A DNA stretch of 64,000 nucleotides from Sisyra terminalis (Eukaryota > Arthropoda > Insecta > Neuroptera > Sisyridae). The stretch covers positions 39,680,001 to 39,744,000 of the forward strand of contig OY292278.1 in assembly GCA_958496175.1 (NCBI GenBank), read 5' to 3'. A model generated the notes under the pieces. The model did no database searches. It was not told where the DNA came from and saw only the letters and a list, made by a program, of their open reading frames with translations. Shown here piece after piece: positions 11,901 through 22,905 of the stretch (positions within the stretch are counted from its first letter, which is position 1; each line of letters starts with the position of its first letter). The translations under genes and the position numbers were made by a program.

Positions 11901-14900
11901 TGGACGAGTCGCCTCAGCCTTCCAGTGTGAGTGTTTGTCCCTCAAACGCCCCGAATAAGGAGTCCTCCTGTCGCTACCTAACAGTTCCTGGCTCGGGTAA
12001 CGCACCAACCACATACCAACACAAACACAAACACGCAAACCACCAATATCCAAAAGCAAAATTTTATTAAATTAACTAGAATTGGCTTTATTCCTGCTTG
12101 AATGCCATATATGGACATACCGTCTCATTCGTGCTAATTCCGATTTCCCGAAATAAATGGGGAAAAATCCTTTTTTCAAGTAAAGTTACTAGCAGAATAA
12201 TCCTTAAGCCAATGATGCAAAAATGCTTGAATTTGTTTCTTACAACCATTTCGCCATAAAATGACGAAGACCAAGGGAGTCAACGCCGTTTATAACTCTT
12301 CTGAAATGCCGTTTGGTCATACCATAAGTATTTTAATTGGAACAGCCAAAATAAATTTATTTTTACCCTAGTAATTCTGGTAGAATTCCCTTGATATTCG
12401 GCAAAATTTTAAGCAAGTATAAGAAAACCAGAGGAGTCGTATAATGTTATTTTTTAAGCCTAGCTCCAATTACAGTTTCGGAACCAATGTTTGACCCCAG
12501 CTCTAACTCCGATTTTGGTTTCTATTGCATTGAAACTTGAGTAAATGTTGGAGAATTGAATGAAGTATTCATCGACTGGGCCAAAAAAATCGACTATTTT
12601 TTTTTTTGAAAAGTAAATCGAAAATATTGATCAAGGTGACAAAAAAAAAAAAATATCGGGAAGGTTTGAGCCCTTAATATTAAAATTAAAAGGTCTATCA
12701 TCTTTAATTTTGATTTTTTATTTGTGCTTTCAGTTTTGCGTTAATGCTGTCAAACTATAAAGGTAAAAAAATTCATCTGCATGTATATTTATAGAAAATT
12801 AAACTCCATACAAAAAACGACTCTTTGAAAATTTTTGCTAGACACGCTGTTTCCGAATAATCAAGCTTTAAACATTGATATAATTTTTAGATTTATTAAG
12901 GAATTTTGTAACTAACGAACAAATAAATATACAGAAATGAACAATATAGATTCTTAAAGGGAATTTAATGCTCTACAAAAAAGGTCTCTTAATGTTTTTA
13001 CATAAAATCACTTTTTCAAAATTGGTTCAACAACGAAAAAACAATAATTTAATTTTTCCTTCAACTTTAATTGTGAATAATTTTTGAAAAAGTAATTGTA
13101 TGTAAAAACGTTAAGAAAATTTTTTTGTAGAGCATTAAATTCACTTCAAGAATCTATATTGCTTATTTCTATATATTTATTTGTTCGTTAGTTACAAAAT
13201 TCCTTAATAAATCTAAAAATTATATCAATGTTTAAAGCTTGATTATTCGGTAACGCTGTATCTGGCGAAAATTTTCAGAAGATGGCTTTTGTAGGAAATT
13301 TAATTTTCTATAAATATATGTGCAAATAATTTTTTTTACCTTGATAGTTTGATAGCATTGACGCAAAAATAAAAGCACAATTAAAAATCGAAATTAATGA
13401 TGATAGACCTCTTAATATTAATATTAAGGACTCAAACCATCCCGATATTTTTTTTTGTCATTTACCCTAGTAATTTTGATAGAATTCCCTTGAAATGTGG
13501 CGAAGTTTTAAGCAGGTATAAGCAAACCAGAGGAGTCGCATAATGTTATTTTTTAAGCCTAGCTCCAATTCCAGCTTCGGAACCAATGTTTGACCCCAAA
13601 TCTGACCCCGGTTCCGGTTTTCATTGCATTGAAACTTGAGTAAATGTGGAAGATTCCAATAAGTGTAATTTCTGTAATCATTCTACTGCATATTCAATAT
13701 AAGAAGTTTACAGAGGTGTGAAAATTATTAGACTCAAGACAACTCATGAGAGAAAAAACACATTTTTGTTTTTAAATGTCATAAATTTAAAAATTACAAT
13801 AATTTCACTCATCTAATATTTTATGTGGTACTCTTAATTGTTAACAATTTATTTTTCCCATCCTGGCATGCTCTATACTATTTTTTCATTTATATTTTAT
13901 TATGATGCCAAATCTTAATGAGTTCGGTAATCAGATCCACCCGTGTTGGAGTAGTTTATTTTTTTTAGTTTTTTCTTCACAATGGCCCAAAAATTTTCTA
14001 TGGGATTAGCATCAAGACCATCAAGACTATTTCCTGGCCAAGAAGGCACATTAATGTTAAATTTTTTGAGGAAATCCATAACTTTTTTGGCTTTATGGCA
14101 AGAACCTCTATCCTGCATAAAGATAAAATTTTCTTCCGGAAACTGCTTTTTGGTTTGAGGAAGTAACCTCGTTTTCAAGACTTGTATATATTGGTCTTGC
14201 ATCATAGTACCTTCCACAATGTATTTCCTACTGGTACCCTTTGCTGATATGCAGCTCCAACCCATAACTGATGTTGGATGTTTTACAGTCTGGGCGATAC
14301 ATTGCTGGAAGAAAGTAAAAATCTTAAAAATCTTCTTTTGAGTCTAATAATTTTCACACCTCTGTAGAACTCACCTCCAGAATTAGCGCTTGTAAAATCT
14401 TCCGACAACATGGTTTCGAGTTCCGGCTCTTCGACGATGGATGTCCGCATATTTTAGGAGTTAAAAGATCTTTTACCGGGACATCACAATTTTTTAAAGC
14501 TGCATTTCTGAGAGATAATCTCGACTCCTCACCTTAAATACTATGAAATTTGTTTCTGCTCTTGATCTTCAAAAATTTAATGGCGATGGTCTACTAAAAT
14601 GAATTCGAACAATTTTTGTCATCAACCAAAGGACTTAACATGGAAATATTTTTACCTTTTTACTGTTGTAAAGAAACATTCCTTTTTCCAGCCTTCCTAG
14701 TCTTTTCCATGCCGTTATTGATTAAACCTATGTAAAACTCCAGCGGTTTTTTTTCAAATTAATTGTTATAAAAAAATATTTAATTATAATTGTTGAAGTA
14801 ACGGTTGAAAGTATTGTTAAGTTTGTGTCAACAATTAACTCACACCGAAGGGCACGTAGATTATTTCCCGATTTTCCAGTCCTAAGAATTCCTGCTTGCA

Positions 14901-17900
14901 TGTAATGGAAACAAAGCATTGATGTTTAAATTAAGAACTTTTCTTTCTGTGTATTTCTAACCGTTTTGTGATGTGAACTTGTAACCATTTGCGTTTCTTT
15001 GATGTTCTTGCAATTGTTTAACATACTTTTTTTTTTTTAAAAAAAATTCAATAAAATGATTTTAGGCACAGAAAAAAATCTTAATGAAGGAGGAATGACA
15101 AATAGTCCAAGCAGTATTTCTTTTCAACGGAACGCGAGTTCCTCTGACCTAAACGGCGATGGTAACCACAAAGGAAATGTGCATTTTATGCGAAAGATTC
15201 CGCAAGGGGCAGAAGCGTCAAATATTTTAGTGGGTGAAGTCGACTTTTTGGATAAAACACTATCGGCATTCGTACGTCTCAGCCATGCGGCAATGATGGG
15301 TGATCTCACTGAAGTGCCCGTTCCGACCCGTTTTCTCTTCATCTTACTGGGGCCAATTGGTGGTATTAGTGGGTTTCACGAAATTGGCCGCGCCATGGCT
15401 ACCCTTATGTCCGATGAAGTATTTCATGAGGTTGCATACCGTGCGCGAAATCGCAACCACCTTTTAGCCGGCGTGGATGAGTTTCTTGATGCCGTTACAG
15501 TATTACCTCCGGGAGAGTGGGATCCGCGGATACGAATCGAGCCGCCCGCGGCAATTCCCTCGCAGGACACGCGGAAACGACCTCCGGAAAAAACTCCAAA
15601 GGACGACTCGGACTCGGAAGACGAACAAAAAATACGTGAAGAATCGGGATTATCGCGCAGCGGTAAACTTTTCGGAGGACTCGTCAACGATTTAAAACGA
15701 AAAGCTCCGTGGTATTGGAGTGATTTTAAAGATGCCCTAGCTTTGCAATGTATCGCTTCTTGGATATTCTTGTATTTCGCGTGTTTGTCGCCAATTATTA
15801 CGTTTGGAGGACTCTTGGCACAAGCCACCGGTAAAAATATGGCCGCCATGGAATCTCTAGTATCAGGATTTGTGTGTGGAATTGGCTACGGGTTTTTTTC
15901 GGGACAACCTCTGACGATTTTAGGATCGACCGGACCTGTTCTGGTTTTTGAAACAATTGTCTATGAGTTTTGTAGACAGATCGAGTGGGACTACATGTCA
16001 TTTCGGTTTTGGATTGGGACGTGGATCGCAATAATTCTCCTGATTCTAGTCGCGATTGATGCCAGCGCATTAGTTTGCTATATTACCAGATTTACGGAAG
16101 AAAACTTTGCCACATTGATCGCATTTATTTTCATATACAAGGTAAACAGAAGAATTGAGCTGCACCCCTTCACAGCTCTACAAGTAACAACCCTTTGATA
16201 GTTTGTTTTTGTTTGTCGACCCCAAAGACAAATTATTTAAGCAAACAATTAGTTCTTCTGAAAATTTATTGAAACTACTATAAAAGTTTTCCAACTTCAA
16301 AGATTACTTTCAGAGTATCTTATTTGGAGAAACTCATGGTAAAATAGAGAGGACAGTAGTTTTCATATGGATTTTATTTATGTAGCTTACCACCCTAGGA
16401 ATCATATTAAAAGATTGATTTTCCTGAAATTTGCATCAAAATATTATTTATGGTAAATTAGCATATCTTTTTAAACTATATAGTTTTGATAAAGCAAAGT
16501 TAGCAAGCATAGTAAAATTGCAACACATCCTTTGCGGAAACCATTAACATGAATTATTTCAACGGGAAAACTGAGTTTACAATAAAGACAAAACTAAACC
16601 CATACATTTTAATTGTAGGCGGTGGAAAATACGTTGGCCATTGGAAAAACGAGTCCTGTTAATACAAAAGGAGATATAAGTAACTATGGATGTTTTTGTC
16701 ATTATTACAACCAATCTTCAAAGTTTATGAGCGATAGTTTAGTATGGACGGAAGACGAAAAAATTTCATGCTTGGTAAGATAAAATTATTCGCAAGCTTT
16801 CGATATTGATTTCCTTATTATATTTTATTTTTAGGCGTTAAATGGAACATTAGAGGGAACGATTTGTCCAACACCGCAATATGTTCCCGATGTATTCCTG
16901 ATGTCAGTGTTGCTTTTTATGGGAACATTTTTAATTTCAATCGAGTTAAAAGATTTTAAAAATGCCCTATTCTTTCCATCGGGCGTAAGAAATTGATTGT
17001 ATTTTTCTTGATAGATCTTAAAATATTTGGTGTGGTTTTAGGTTCGACAAATCGTTAGTGATTTCGCTGTAATTATTGCAATTTTTACGATGTCAGCTCT
17101 TGATTATTTCGTTGGAATTTCCACCCCAAAATTGGAAGTTCCCACGGAATTTAAGCCAACGTTGGAAGGTCGCGGTTGGCTTATCTATCCGTTCAACAGC
17201 AATCCGTTTTGGTCGGCATTCGTGGCAATTCTACCGGCTCTTCTGGGCACGATTTTAATTTTTATGGATCAACAAATCACTGCTGTAATTGTCAATCGGA
17301 AAGAGAACAAATTGAAAAAGGGATGTGGATACCATTTGGATCTATTTGTTTTGGCGATTTTAATAGAAATTTGTTCAGTGATGGGATTGCCATGGTTTGT
17401 TGCGGCTACTGTATTATCGATCAATCATGTCAATTCGTTGAAACTTGAGTCTGAATGTGCCGCTCCAGGGGAGAAGCCACAATTTTTAGGGGTGCGAGAA
17501 CAGCGGGCGACACATATTTTGATTTTTGTTATGATTGGTTTGTCGGTTTTGTTAACGCCAATGTTGAGTCACATCCCCATGCCGGTTTTGTTTGGAGTTT
17601 TCTTGTACATGGGGGCTGCATCGTTGAAGGGGCTCCAATTTTTCGACCGGATCTTAATCATGTTTATGCCAAATAAGTACCAGCCAGACTACATGTTTTT
17701 GCGTCAAGTAACAACTATTGATACTTTTTTAGTATTTTTCATCACTTTTTTGATGGATTTTAGGTTCCTATTCGTCGAGTACATCTCTTCACAATCATAC
17801 AGATGACTTGTTTGGTTGTTTTATGGCTAATTAAATCGTTTAGTGCCACATCGATTCTTTTCCCGTTGATGTTAGTGGTGATGATTGGCATTCGGAAATC

Positions 17901-19291
17901 GCTAGATTTGGTATTTACGAGACGAGAATTGAAGATTTTGGATGATGTAATGCCAGAACCATCGAAACGATCCGTGGATGATATTCACCGGCTTGAAGAT
18001 GGTACCGAGGTGGGAGGACTCTTGCATCGTATTCTTCATCCATGTCGATGATTTCTTTCTCATTTTTCTATCTTTTCATTTCTTCTTCGTTCTGTTAATT
18101 CTGTCAATTTTCAAAATTATTTGTCAAAGTAGATTTGCAAAATTTTTGGGCCCATTGATACTGACCGTCTTTTAAGTGTGTTTTCCACAAATATAAGACG
18201 AATGGTTCTTTGCTCTAAACGAATAAAGGGGATGATTTTTGCTGAATACATACGAAACCGAATGACTTCGGCTTAAGTTGGATAACTTTTAAATCGTTTT
18301 AAGCATATAGAACCATTTGATATTTGGTGAAGACAATTCGGGTGAAGACGTATTTAGAAGATGTGCAGTCTTATTTTTCGGGCTAATTTTTTGTTATTGG
18401 CGCTTTATATAAATGTTTCAAGTGCATGAAACTATTATTTTGTCAAAATTGGCTCAAAGCTGTTGGTATTGTGGTACTAAATGGTTTTGAAACTAAAAAA
18501 CTCTTTTACATAGTTTAAGTTAACTAATCTTCATACATTATAGAATTGGCTGAGTTTCTTTTTCTTTGTGATTGTCCTAAAACTTTCGTAATGTTATTAT
18601 TTTATTAGATAGGCAATGATTTGTTATTTGTTAATTATTTAAAGAAAAAGCTATTGTTTTTATATAATTGAAAAATAAACTAAGATTATAAGCGAATGTG
18701 CGTTTTCCAAATTGGTTTTTACTTAAAATTTGGCATAATCATTCGATCATTCGTTGTGTTGTGTTTGATGTTTGCTTGTGTATGTTTGTTGGTCGAATGA
18801 AAATATGGAGGAATATTTACTAGGAAAAGCAATTGGAAATGTGTCCCAGTGGTAACTTGCAAATTCCGCTCGCCAATGGCAACATAATGAAGATTCCATT
18901 GACTTCGATCAACATATCGGAAGAGGTGAACAAAACCGGGATATGGAAACAAGTGAACAACAGCAATTCGAACAAAAACGGTACCGACATCAAAGAACGG
19001 AAAAGTCCAAAGTCTGGGTAAAAGGGGTTGAAAACACTTAACACTTTAGTGGAGTGATATCTTATTTATCTTTTTCATTTTAGATCAAAAAACAAGAAAT
19101 CCCCGGTGAATAAAAAAGAGGCTATGCTCGAGGAAAAACGACTTTCCACAATGGCAGAAGAGGATGAGGTGGAAAATACGGGAGGTGGTGGAGTGGTGGG
19201 ACAGAACCCACAACGAACTATCAGTGTTAAGGTGGGATCAAATAATATTGTGTGCACGAGCGATTTGAATAATGTTGTACCACGTTATTAG
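5470..19291 (+). CDS. Ndae1: SLC4 family Na+-driven anion/bicarbonate exchanger (Ndae1-like), 5' exons off-window
   Basis: A plasma-membrane transporter of the SLC4 bicarbonate family, known in insects for Na+-driven Cl-/HCO3- exchange and pH regulation. Exons joined by consensus GT/AG in phase: 5470-5952, 6137-6349, 11901-11996, 15066-16141, 16619-16774, 16835-16984, 17042-17707, 17764-18009, 18824-19017, 19084-19291 (stop TAG). These encode about 1,160 residues. The first two supply the cytoplasmic band-3-type domain (blocks [18 protein letters not shown] and [16 protein letters not shown]) and a variable linker. Exon 15066-16141 finishes that domain and starts the membrane part ([29 protein letters not shown]). 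Exons 16619-18009 carry the remaining membrane segments; the last two encode a hydrophilic tail. The frame opens with two bases of a split codon, so the start codon lies in an upstream exon I could not find. Family assignment is firm; the symbol rests on overall resemblance to insect Ndae1. Confidence 0.93.
6137..6349 (+). CDS. Ndae1: Ndae1-like symmetric exon (71 codons), likely cassette
   Basis: The acceptor TTTGCAG follows a T-rich tract, and the donor is CCAG|GTTAGG. The exon is phase 1 at both ends, so it can be skipped without breaking the frame. It encodes [17 protein letters not shown], a His/Ser-rich linker, and ends [12 protein letters not shown]. It lies in the variable linker of the cytoplasmic domain, where SLC4 genes commonly vary by splicing. 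An alternative acceptor at 6186 would put a TAG in frame, so 6136 is the used one. Confidence 0.85.
6350..9730. other. Ndae1-like intron, no gene or RNA recognised
   Basis: AT-rich sequence with short, unremarkable frames on both strands. I see no exon, structured RNA or intact mobile element here. It forms the first part of the 5.5 kb intron between exons 6137-6349 and 11901-11996. Confidence 0.6.
9731..10535. repeat. Foldback (long palindromic) element, about 800 bp
   Basis: The sequence from 9731 (TTATTATATTTATTCTTAAG) through CCTTCGTTTTTTTATAAAAG and GGATGGTGGTTACTTT is read back in complement between about 10200 and 10535, with the centre near 10110. The arms are diverged. A single-arm relative lies at about 47975-48305, so this is a dispersed family. 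A 67-codon minus-strand frame in the left arm has no recognisable protein character. Confidence 0.65.
11503..11565 (+). CDS. Ndae1: Candidate 21-codon cassette exon of the Ndae1-like gene
   Basis: A stretch behind TTTTGATTGCAG and before AAAG|GTTTGC is open in exactly the frame needed. It enters in phase 1 and leaves in phase 1, encoding (A)[20 protein letters not shown]. Its base composition is less AT-rich than its surroundings. The donor is weak, and I do not recognise the peptide from other SLC4 proteins, so this may be chance. Transcript reads would decide. Confidence 0.3.
11901..11996 (+). CDS. Ndae1: Ndae1-like symmetric exon (32 codons), likely cassette
   Basis: The acceptor ATTTTTCCAG is at 11900 and the donor is CTCGG|GTAACG. 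It is phase 1 at both ends and encodes [18 protein letters not shown] then [14 protein letters not shown]. Its tail (YLTVPG) echoes the tail of exon 6137-6349 (YLAVPG), which suggests an old exon duplication in the linker region. It can be included or skipped without a frame change. Confidence 0.85.
12362..13656. repeat. Composite repeat: 195 bp direct repeats around an 824 bp palindrome
   Basis: Copies of a repeat beginning TTTACCCTAGTAATT lie at 12362-12556 and 13461-13656 in the same orientation. Shared blocks include CCAGAGGAGTCG, TAATGTTATTTTTTAAGCCTA and GCATTGAAACTTGAGTAAATG. Between them 12637-13460 is a foldback: TGACAAAAAAAA...ATATCGGG on the left is complemented by CCCGATATTTTTTTTTGTCA on the right, with arms of about 400 bp meeting near 13050. 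Arm blocks such as AATGCTCTACAAAAAAGG also occur, diverged, in the foldback at 44332-45244. No coding potential was seen. Confidence 0.7.
13711..14364 (-). mobile_element. Tc1-like element, internally deleted, 654 bp
   Basis: Near-perfect 28 bp inverted ends (CAGAGGTGTGAAAATTATTA, then GACTCAA) are bounded by TA at 13709-13710 and 14365-14366. Such well-preserved ends suggest a fairly recent insertion. Only the 3' part of the transposase remains, on the minus strand. The element sits in an Ndae1 intron. Confidence 0.85.
13915..14265 (-). pseudogene. Tc1-family transposase, C-terminal catalytic fragment
   Basis: The 116-residue frame carries the second catalytic Asp in [13 protein letters not shown] and the final Glu in [14 protein letters not shown]. 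The 37 residues between them include a 3-residue insertion ([12 protein letters not shown] in place of the usual NSPDLNPIE), which otherwise matches the Tc1 DD34E spacing. The N-terminal DNA-binding helices and the first catalytic Asp are absent. It cannot be an active transposase, but it dates the surrounding inverted ends to the Tc1 group. Confidence 0.8.
15066..16141 (+). CDS. Ndae1: Ndae1-like large exon: end of cytoplasmic domain and first membrane segments
   Basis: The acceptor GATTTTAG is at 15065 and the donor CAAG|GTAAAC follows 16141. The exon encodes [19 protein letters not shown], the dimerisation/regulatory block [13 protein letters not shown], a charged linker rich in Asp/Glu/Ser (about 15590-15650), then membrane segments beginning [19 protein letters not shown]. 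The SLC4 signatures [11 protein letters not shown] and [17 protein letters not shown] are intact. At 358 codons it is the longest exon and shows no damage. Confidence 0.93.
16619..18009 (+). CDS. Ndae1: Ndae1-like membrane-domain exons (five short-intron exons)
   Basis: Exons 16619-16774, 16835-16984, 17042-17707 and 17764-18009 are separated by introns of 56-60 bp and join in phase 0. They encode the extracellular loop with paired Cys ([31 protein letters not shown] and NQS are possible glycosylation sites). They then encode membrane segments through [41 protein letters not shown] and [18 protein letters not shown], ending [14 protein letters not shown]. The conserved [13 protein letters not shown] stretch is typical of SLC4. 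The heading counts exon 15066-16141's continuation; four exons lie strictly in this span. Confidence 0.92.
18010..18227 (+). other. Ndae1: Possible early-terminating 3' end by intron read-through
   Basis: If the GAG|GTGGGA donor after 18009 is not used, the frame continues for 13 codons ([13 protein letters not shown]) to TGA at 18049-18051. AATAAA follows at 18222-18227. This would make a transporter with a shortened tail lacking the last two exons. The donor is GTG-type rather than GTA-type, which makes partial use plausible, but nothing here proves it. Confidence 0.3.
18824..19291 (+). CDS. Ndae1: Ndae1-like C-terminal tail exons
   Basis: Exon 18824-19017 ([35 protein letters not shown]) is followed after a 66 bp intron by 19084-19291, which ends [10 protein letters not shown] with TAG. 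The tail is hydrophilic and Lys/Glu-rich, with a short Gly-run (TGGGGVV). The phase 2 junction restores Gly. An internal donor-like AAG|GTGGGA at 19231/19232 in the second exon is in phase with the distant exon at 22813, offering a different C-terminus. Confidence 0.88.
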
Positions 19292-19906
19292 CGCACCAAT
19301 TGTTAAAAACGAAACAAATCGCACGTTACACTTTTGCAAACATAAAATTTATAAAAAATATAAAAAAAAATAATAAGAAATTCCCACCCTCCACCACCAG
19401 CACCAATTCGTTGATCATCACCAATTCCTTCATACCACACGATCCATTTCTCTGACCAAACTCCAACAATTTCAAAGTTCAAATTTTATACACTCACATT
19501 GCACGTGTAAGTGGAAATTAATTTCAACTTAATTTCCGAATTTTCACTTTTTGTAGCATAGAAATTTTATTACTAAACCAATCTGATGGTTCCTATGAAA
19601 AATAACTTTTAATTTTTGATACGATCTACCGTTTTACGATCAACAAGATCTTATTACTGTACGAAAATGATGAAAATCAAAAGTTATTTTTCGTGAATTT
19701 CTCACGAATTTGTGCCAAAATTAATCTTCTTCTTAGATGTACCATAACGCGTCTTCATTTATATTATATAATATATGGTCCAGTCAAGTACAGTTCATTA
19801 AATGGTGTTAAGCTTTTACATCATAAATCTTTGATAAAGGCTATTAAATATTTAATATGCAATAAATAACGTGTCATAAACCACCGTAAGTGAAGATGTG
19901 TTAAGG

Positions 19907-20005
19907 GTCATTCATAAACTACATAAGACAAACTTGTTATTTTCAAGTGAAAATAGAGAGTAACTTCCTCGTTATAGTATCTTACGTAATTTATGAATGA
20001 TCCTC
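19907..20005. mobile_element. Short palindromic MITE, about 100 bp
   Basis: GGGTCATTCATAAACTAC at the left is mirrored by GTAATTTATGAATGATCC at the right, with a roughly 60 bp interior. Small inverted-repeat elements with this kind of end are common in insect genomes. There is no coding capacity. Confidence 0.5.
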
Positions 20006-20578
20006 ATTACTAAGTATATGATTTCCTATCCACATTGTTGGGTGAAACTGTGTTAGATAGAACATTGTTCTTAAAACTTCCTTATCTTCTTTATATACAA
20101 ATAATGTAAAGTATTGATGTTTTCACTTATTGCCTTTATTGTAGCACCATACTTTTCTTGTCTATCCAAAGGCTATGCTCAAGAAAAACACTAAGCTTTT
20201 AACAACTTTTTCAATTCTTCACTTTTCTAAAGCTTTTTTTTCCTCTTTGTTAAATGTTGCATGCCTTCTTTTTGCTTTGGTCTGGTAACAGGAAAAGCAT
20301 TAACGACATATAGAAAGGTTGGTTAAATTGATAAATTTATATAGCAGTTTTTGAAAGAGATAGGAAAAGGGTCAAATCGACGGTTTTTTTCCTTTGTTCT
20401 GGGGGCCTTTCTTAGGAGTTCCTTTGCGCTGCATCCTAAAAGGGCTATTGCGCCCCACTTTGGTTTCAGTTCCAATTGGCCAGGTCTGCTTCATATATGA
20501 ATTTCAGCAGTCAACTGAATCTTTGTGTATGTTTCCCAGCTCATGTCCGGGTGGACTAAACGAGATATCCACGATTAA

Positions 20579-20966
20579 AGCTAAAGGATTTAAGGATTAT
20601 GCAAGCAGATTATTGTAATTACTGGATACAAAGATTTCTGGCTTTGCTACTATACGTATATGTTAATAATTTCTCAATAATGATCAGCATTTTGACTCTT
20701 TAATTCTATTAGATTTTATAAAAATTCAGCCACAATGTTCTATCAAATAATCAGCTTTAACCGTGGATATTTGATAGAACATTGTGGCTGAATTTTTATA
20801 AAATCTAATAGAATTAAAAAGCCAAAATTCGGATCTTTATTGAGAAATAATAATGATATTATAAACATAATGCGTATAGTAGCGAAGTAACAAATCTTTG
20901 TGTCCAGTAATTACAATAATCTGCTTTCATAATCCTACATAAAACTAATACTTTAATCCTTTATTT
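20579..20966. repeat. Foldback repeat with arms of about 180 bp
   Basis: The left arm runs through AGCAGATTATTGTAATTACT and TTCTATTAGATTTTATAAAA to a centre near 20757. The right arm repeats these in complement, including a perfect run of more than 45 bases next to the centre (GATAGAACATTGTGGCTGAA and on). The small loop and near-identical inner arms point to a recent palindromic element. No coding frame was found. Confidence 0.75.
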
Positions 20967-22812
20967 CCTGACATTTTCCTGACGTACAGTTGAAGTAATA
21001 TTTTCTAATTTGAAGTGACCCTTTTGGTACCTTTTAGAAAAGCTTCGCTCATGAAACATTGGTTTTGGTTTTTAGATGAATTTTATTGGAACTTTTTGTT
21101 GATTTGATTAAAACTCGTAATAGATGCAACCGGTTAAACTAAGGGTTTTCAATCCTACATCTTCAGGTACTAGGAGGCCTTCAAGCTGACGGAGGAAAGA
21201 GAAAAGAAGTATATTTTAACCCTTACAAAAGTGAGCTGTACAGGATTTATATAACAGCTAAATTTTGATCTATTGATACGTTTTTACGATTAATTTATTT
21301 TGACGAGTTCACTTGGATCTGTTGCGGGATATAAAACAATAAAATGATTTATTTTATTACACACGTTTATTATTTCGCAGTCTATAAGATTAAGTCACGA
21401 TTTATTTCGAACTGTAACTTTGTAACTGTAACTTGTTAACTTGTAACTTATCAGCGATGGTCAATCGCCGTATTAAGGTACCTATTTGCCGCTTCTAGAT
21501 TGTTCTAGGTACTTCTCGTAGATTCGAACAATTTCCATTTCTTTCTACCCCAAATTAGAATCTTACGGAATTATTCTGGGTATATATAGTATATACATAT
21601 CTCAATGTTGAAACTTTTGGATATTCTAAGTCCGCAACACTAAAAATACAGTCTATCTATCCATGAGTGACAATACCGGTCCTTATTGTATTGTATGACC
21701 AATAATACATTTATTTACCTCTTTAACTAATTTGTGCTGATTGCCTGACTGATATTTTCAAATGTACTTAAAGTTGATTAATTGAAGGATTTCAAGATTT
21801 CCTCGGGGTCTTTGTGCTTTAAATCCTACTAAGAAAGCACTTAAAACTGCAAATTGATTTAAAATATTGTTTTGAAATGACTTTAAAAGCTTATTAAACA
21901 TTACAGTAATATTCATTTATCTAAAATCAATAAGTTGCGCTTCAATTTCTTTAACTATGGGCGAAATTCTTGTCGTTATAATTGCGTAGAAATGGATGAG
22001 AAACAGTCCAATATAATTGGTTCAGAATCTAATAATTTGAACATGAAATGAAATACTCAAATAAACTTAAATTGTATTATTTTTAATGCTCACTTTTCGA
22101 TTTATTTAAATGGCTGTTATCATAAAAGGATGTTTTTGTAAACCATGTTTTGAGCTTCGTAAAGCTTTTTCAAAATTAAAAGATCAGAAGAAAATTTGAT
22201 TGGAACCTTCTACAGCATTGTTTTCCAAAGTTTACTGAGCTTGGACCCATCTAACAATAACTTGGCATCTTGGAACTTCTTAGTTCCAAGATTATGTTAT
22301 TTTTTTTATTATTTTATTTGGCCCTGTCTTTCCACCTTTTGGCCACTTTTATTTCCAAGATTAGAGTAGATAAATTTAGTCCCAGAGGTAAGACTTCTTA
22401 GTCTTAGAGATAAGAAGGCATTAATATTGGTTATGATATTGAAATATTCAAACTTATCACTTTCTATTATTTTATTAAGTCTTATGCAGTAGTGAATCGC
22501 CCAGTAGGGTTCACTCAATATTGAGTGAACCTATAGAAAGAAGAAAGAAGTATTAGAAAATACTGTTTTACTGTTTATCTTCAAAAGTAATGAGTTAAGA
22601 GGGTTGCATCTTTTATCTTGAATCAAGAGAACGATTTCACTATTTTATTCTAAAATTTTAAGCAATTTTCATTAGAAACCAATTCCAATGTATTATGTGT
22701 GGAATCTGCGATCAATTTAACCAACCTTCCGCTATGTCCTCTGATATTAGACTGATTTTGTTTCTGTGTTTATACATTTGTATTTTTGTTCAAAATCATG
22801 CAAATCTTTCAG

Positions 22813-22905
22813 AGCAATTCCAAACGACCAAAAGACTGTTGGAGCGATTACAATAAAAAAAAGGACGCTAATAGTAAAGATGATGCGGCCGAAACTTCAG
22901 TGTAA
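22813..22905 (+). CDS. Ndae1: Alternative last exon of the Ndae1-like gene ending in ETSV
   Basis: Behind the acceptor AATCTTTCAG, 30 codons read SNSKRPKDCWSDYNKKKDAN followed by SKDDAAETSV and TAA. The frame is phase 0, matching the internal donor AAG|GTGGGA at 19231 (so ...RTISVK|SNSKRPK...). The final T-S-V fits the class I PDZ-ligand pattern (S/T-x-hydrophobic). Vertebrate SLC4A7 (NBCn1) is known to end in ETSL and bind PDZ scaffolds, so a comparable anchored isoform is a reasonable inference. AATAAA at 23170-23175 could serve as its poly(A) signal. The intron would be about 3.6 kb. Confidence 0.65.
   Translation, partial: SNSKRPKDCWSDYNKKKDANSKDDAAETSV

Noticed and set aside
20289..20317. 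Possible micro-exon between CAG and GTTGGT
   Set aside because: In the required frame it hits TAA after three codons, and its length does not fit the neighbouring phases.
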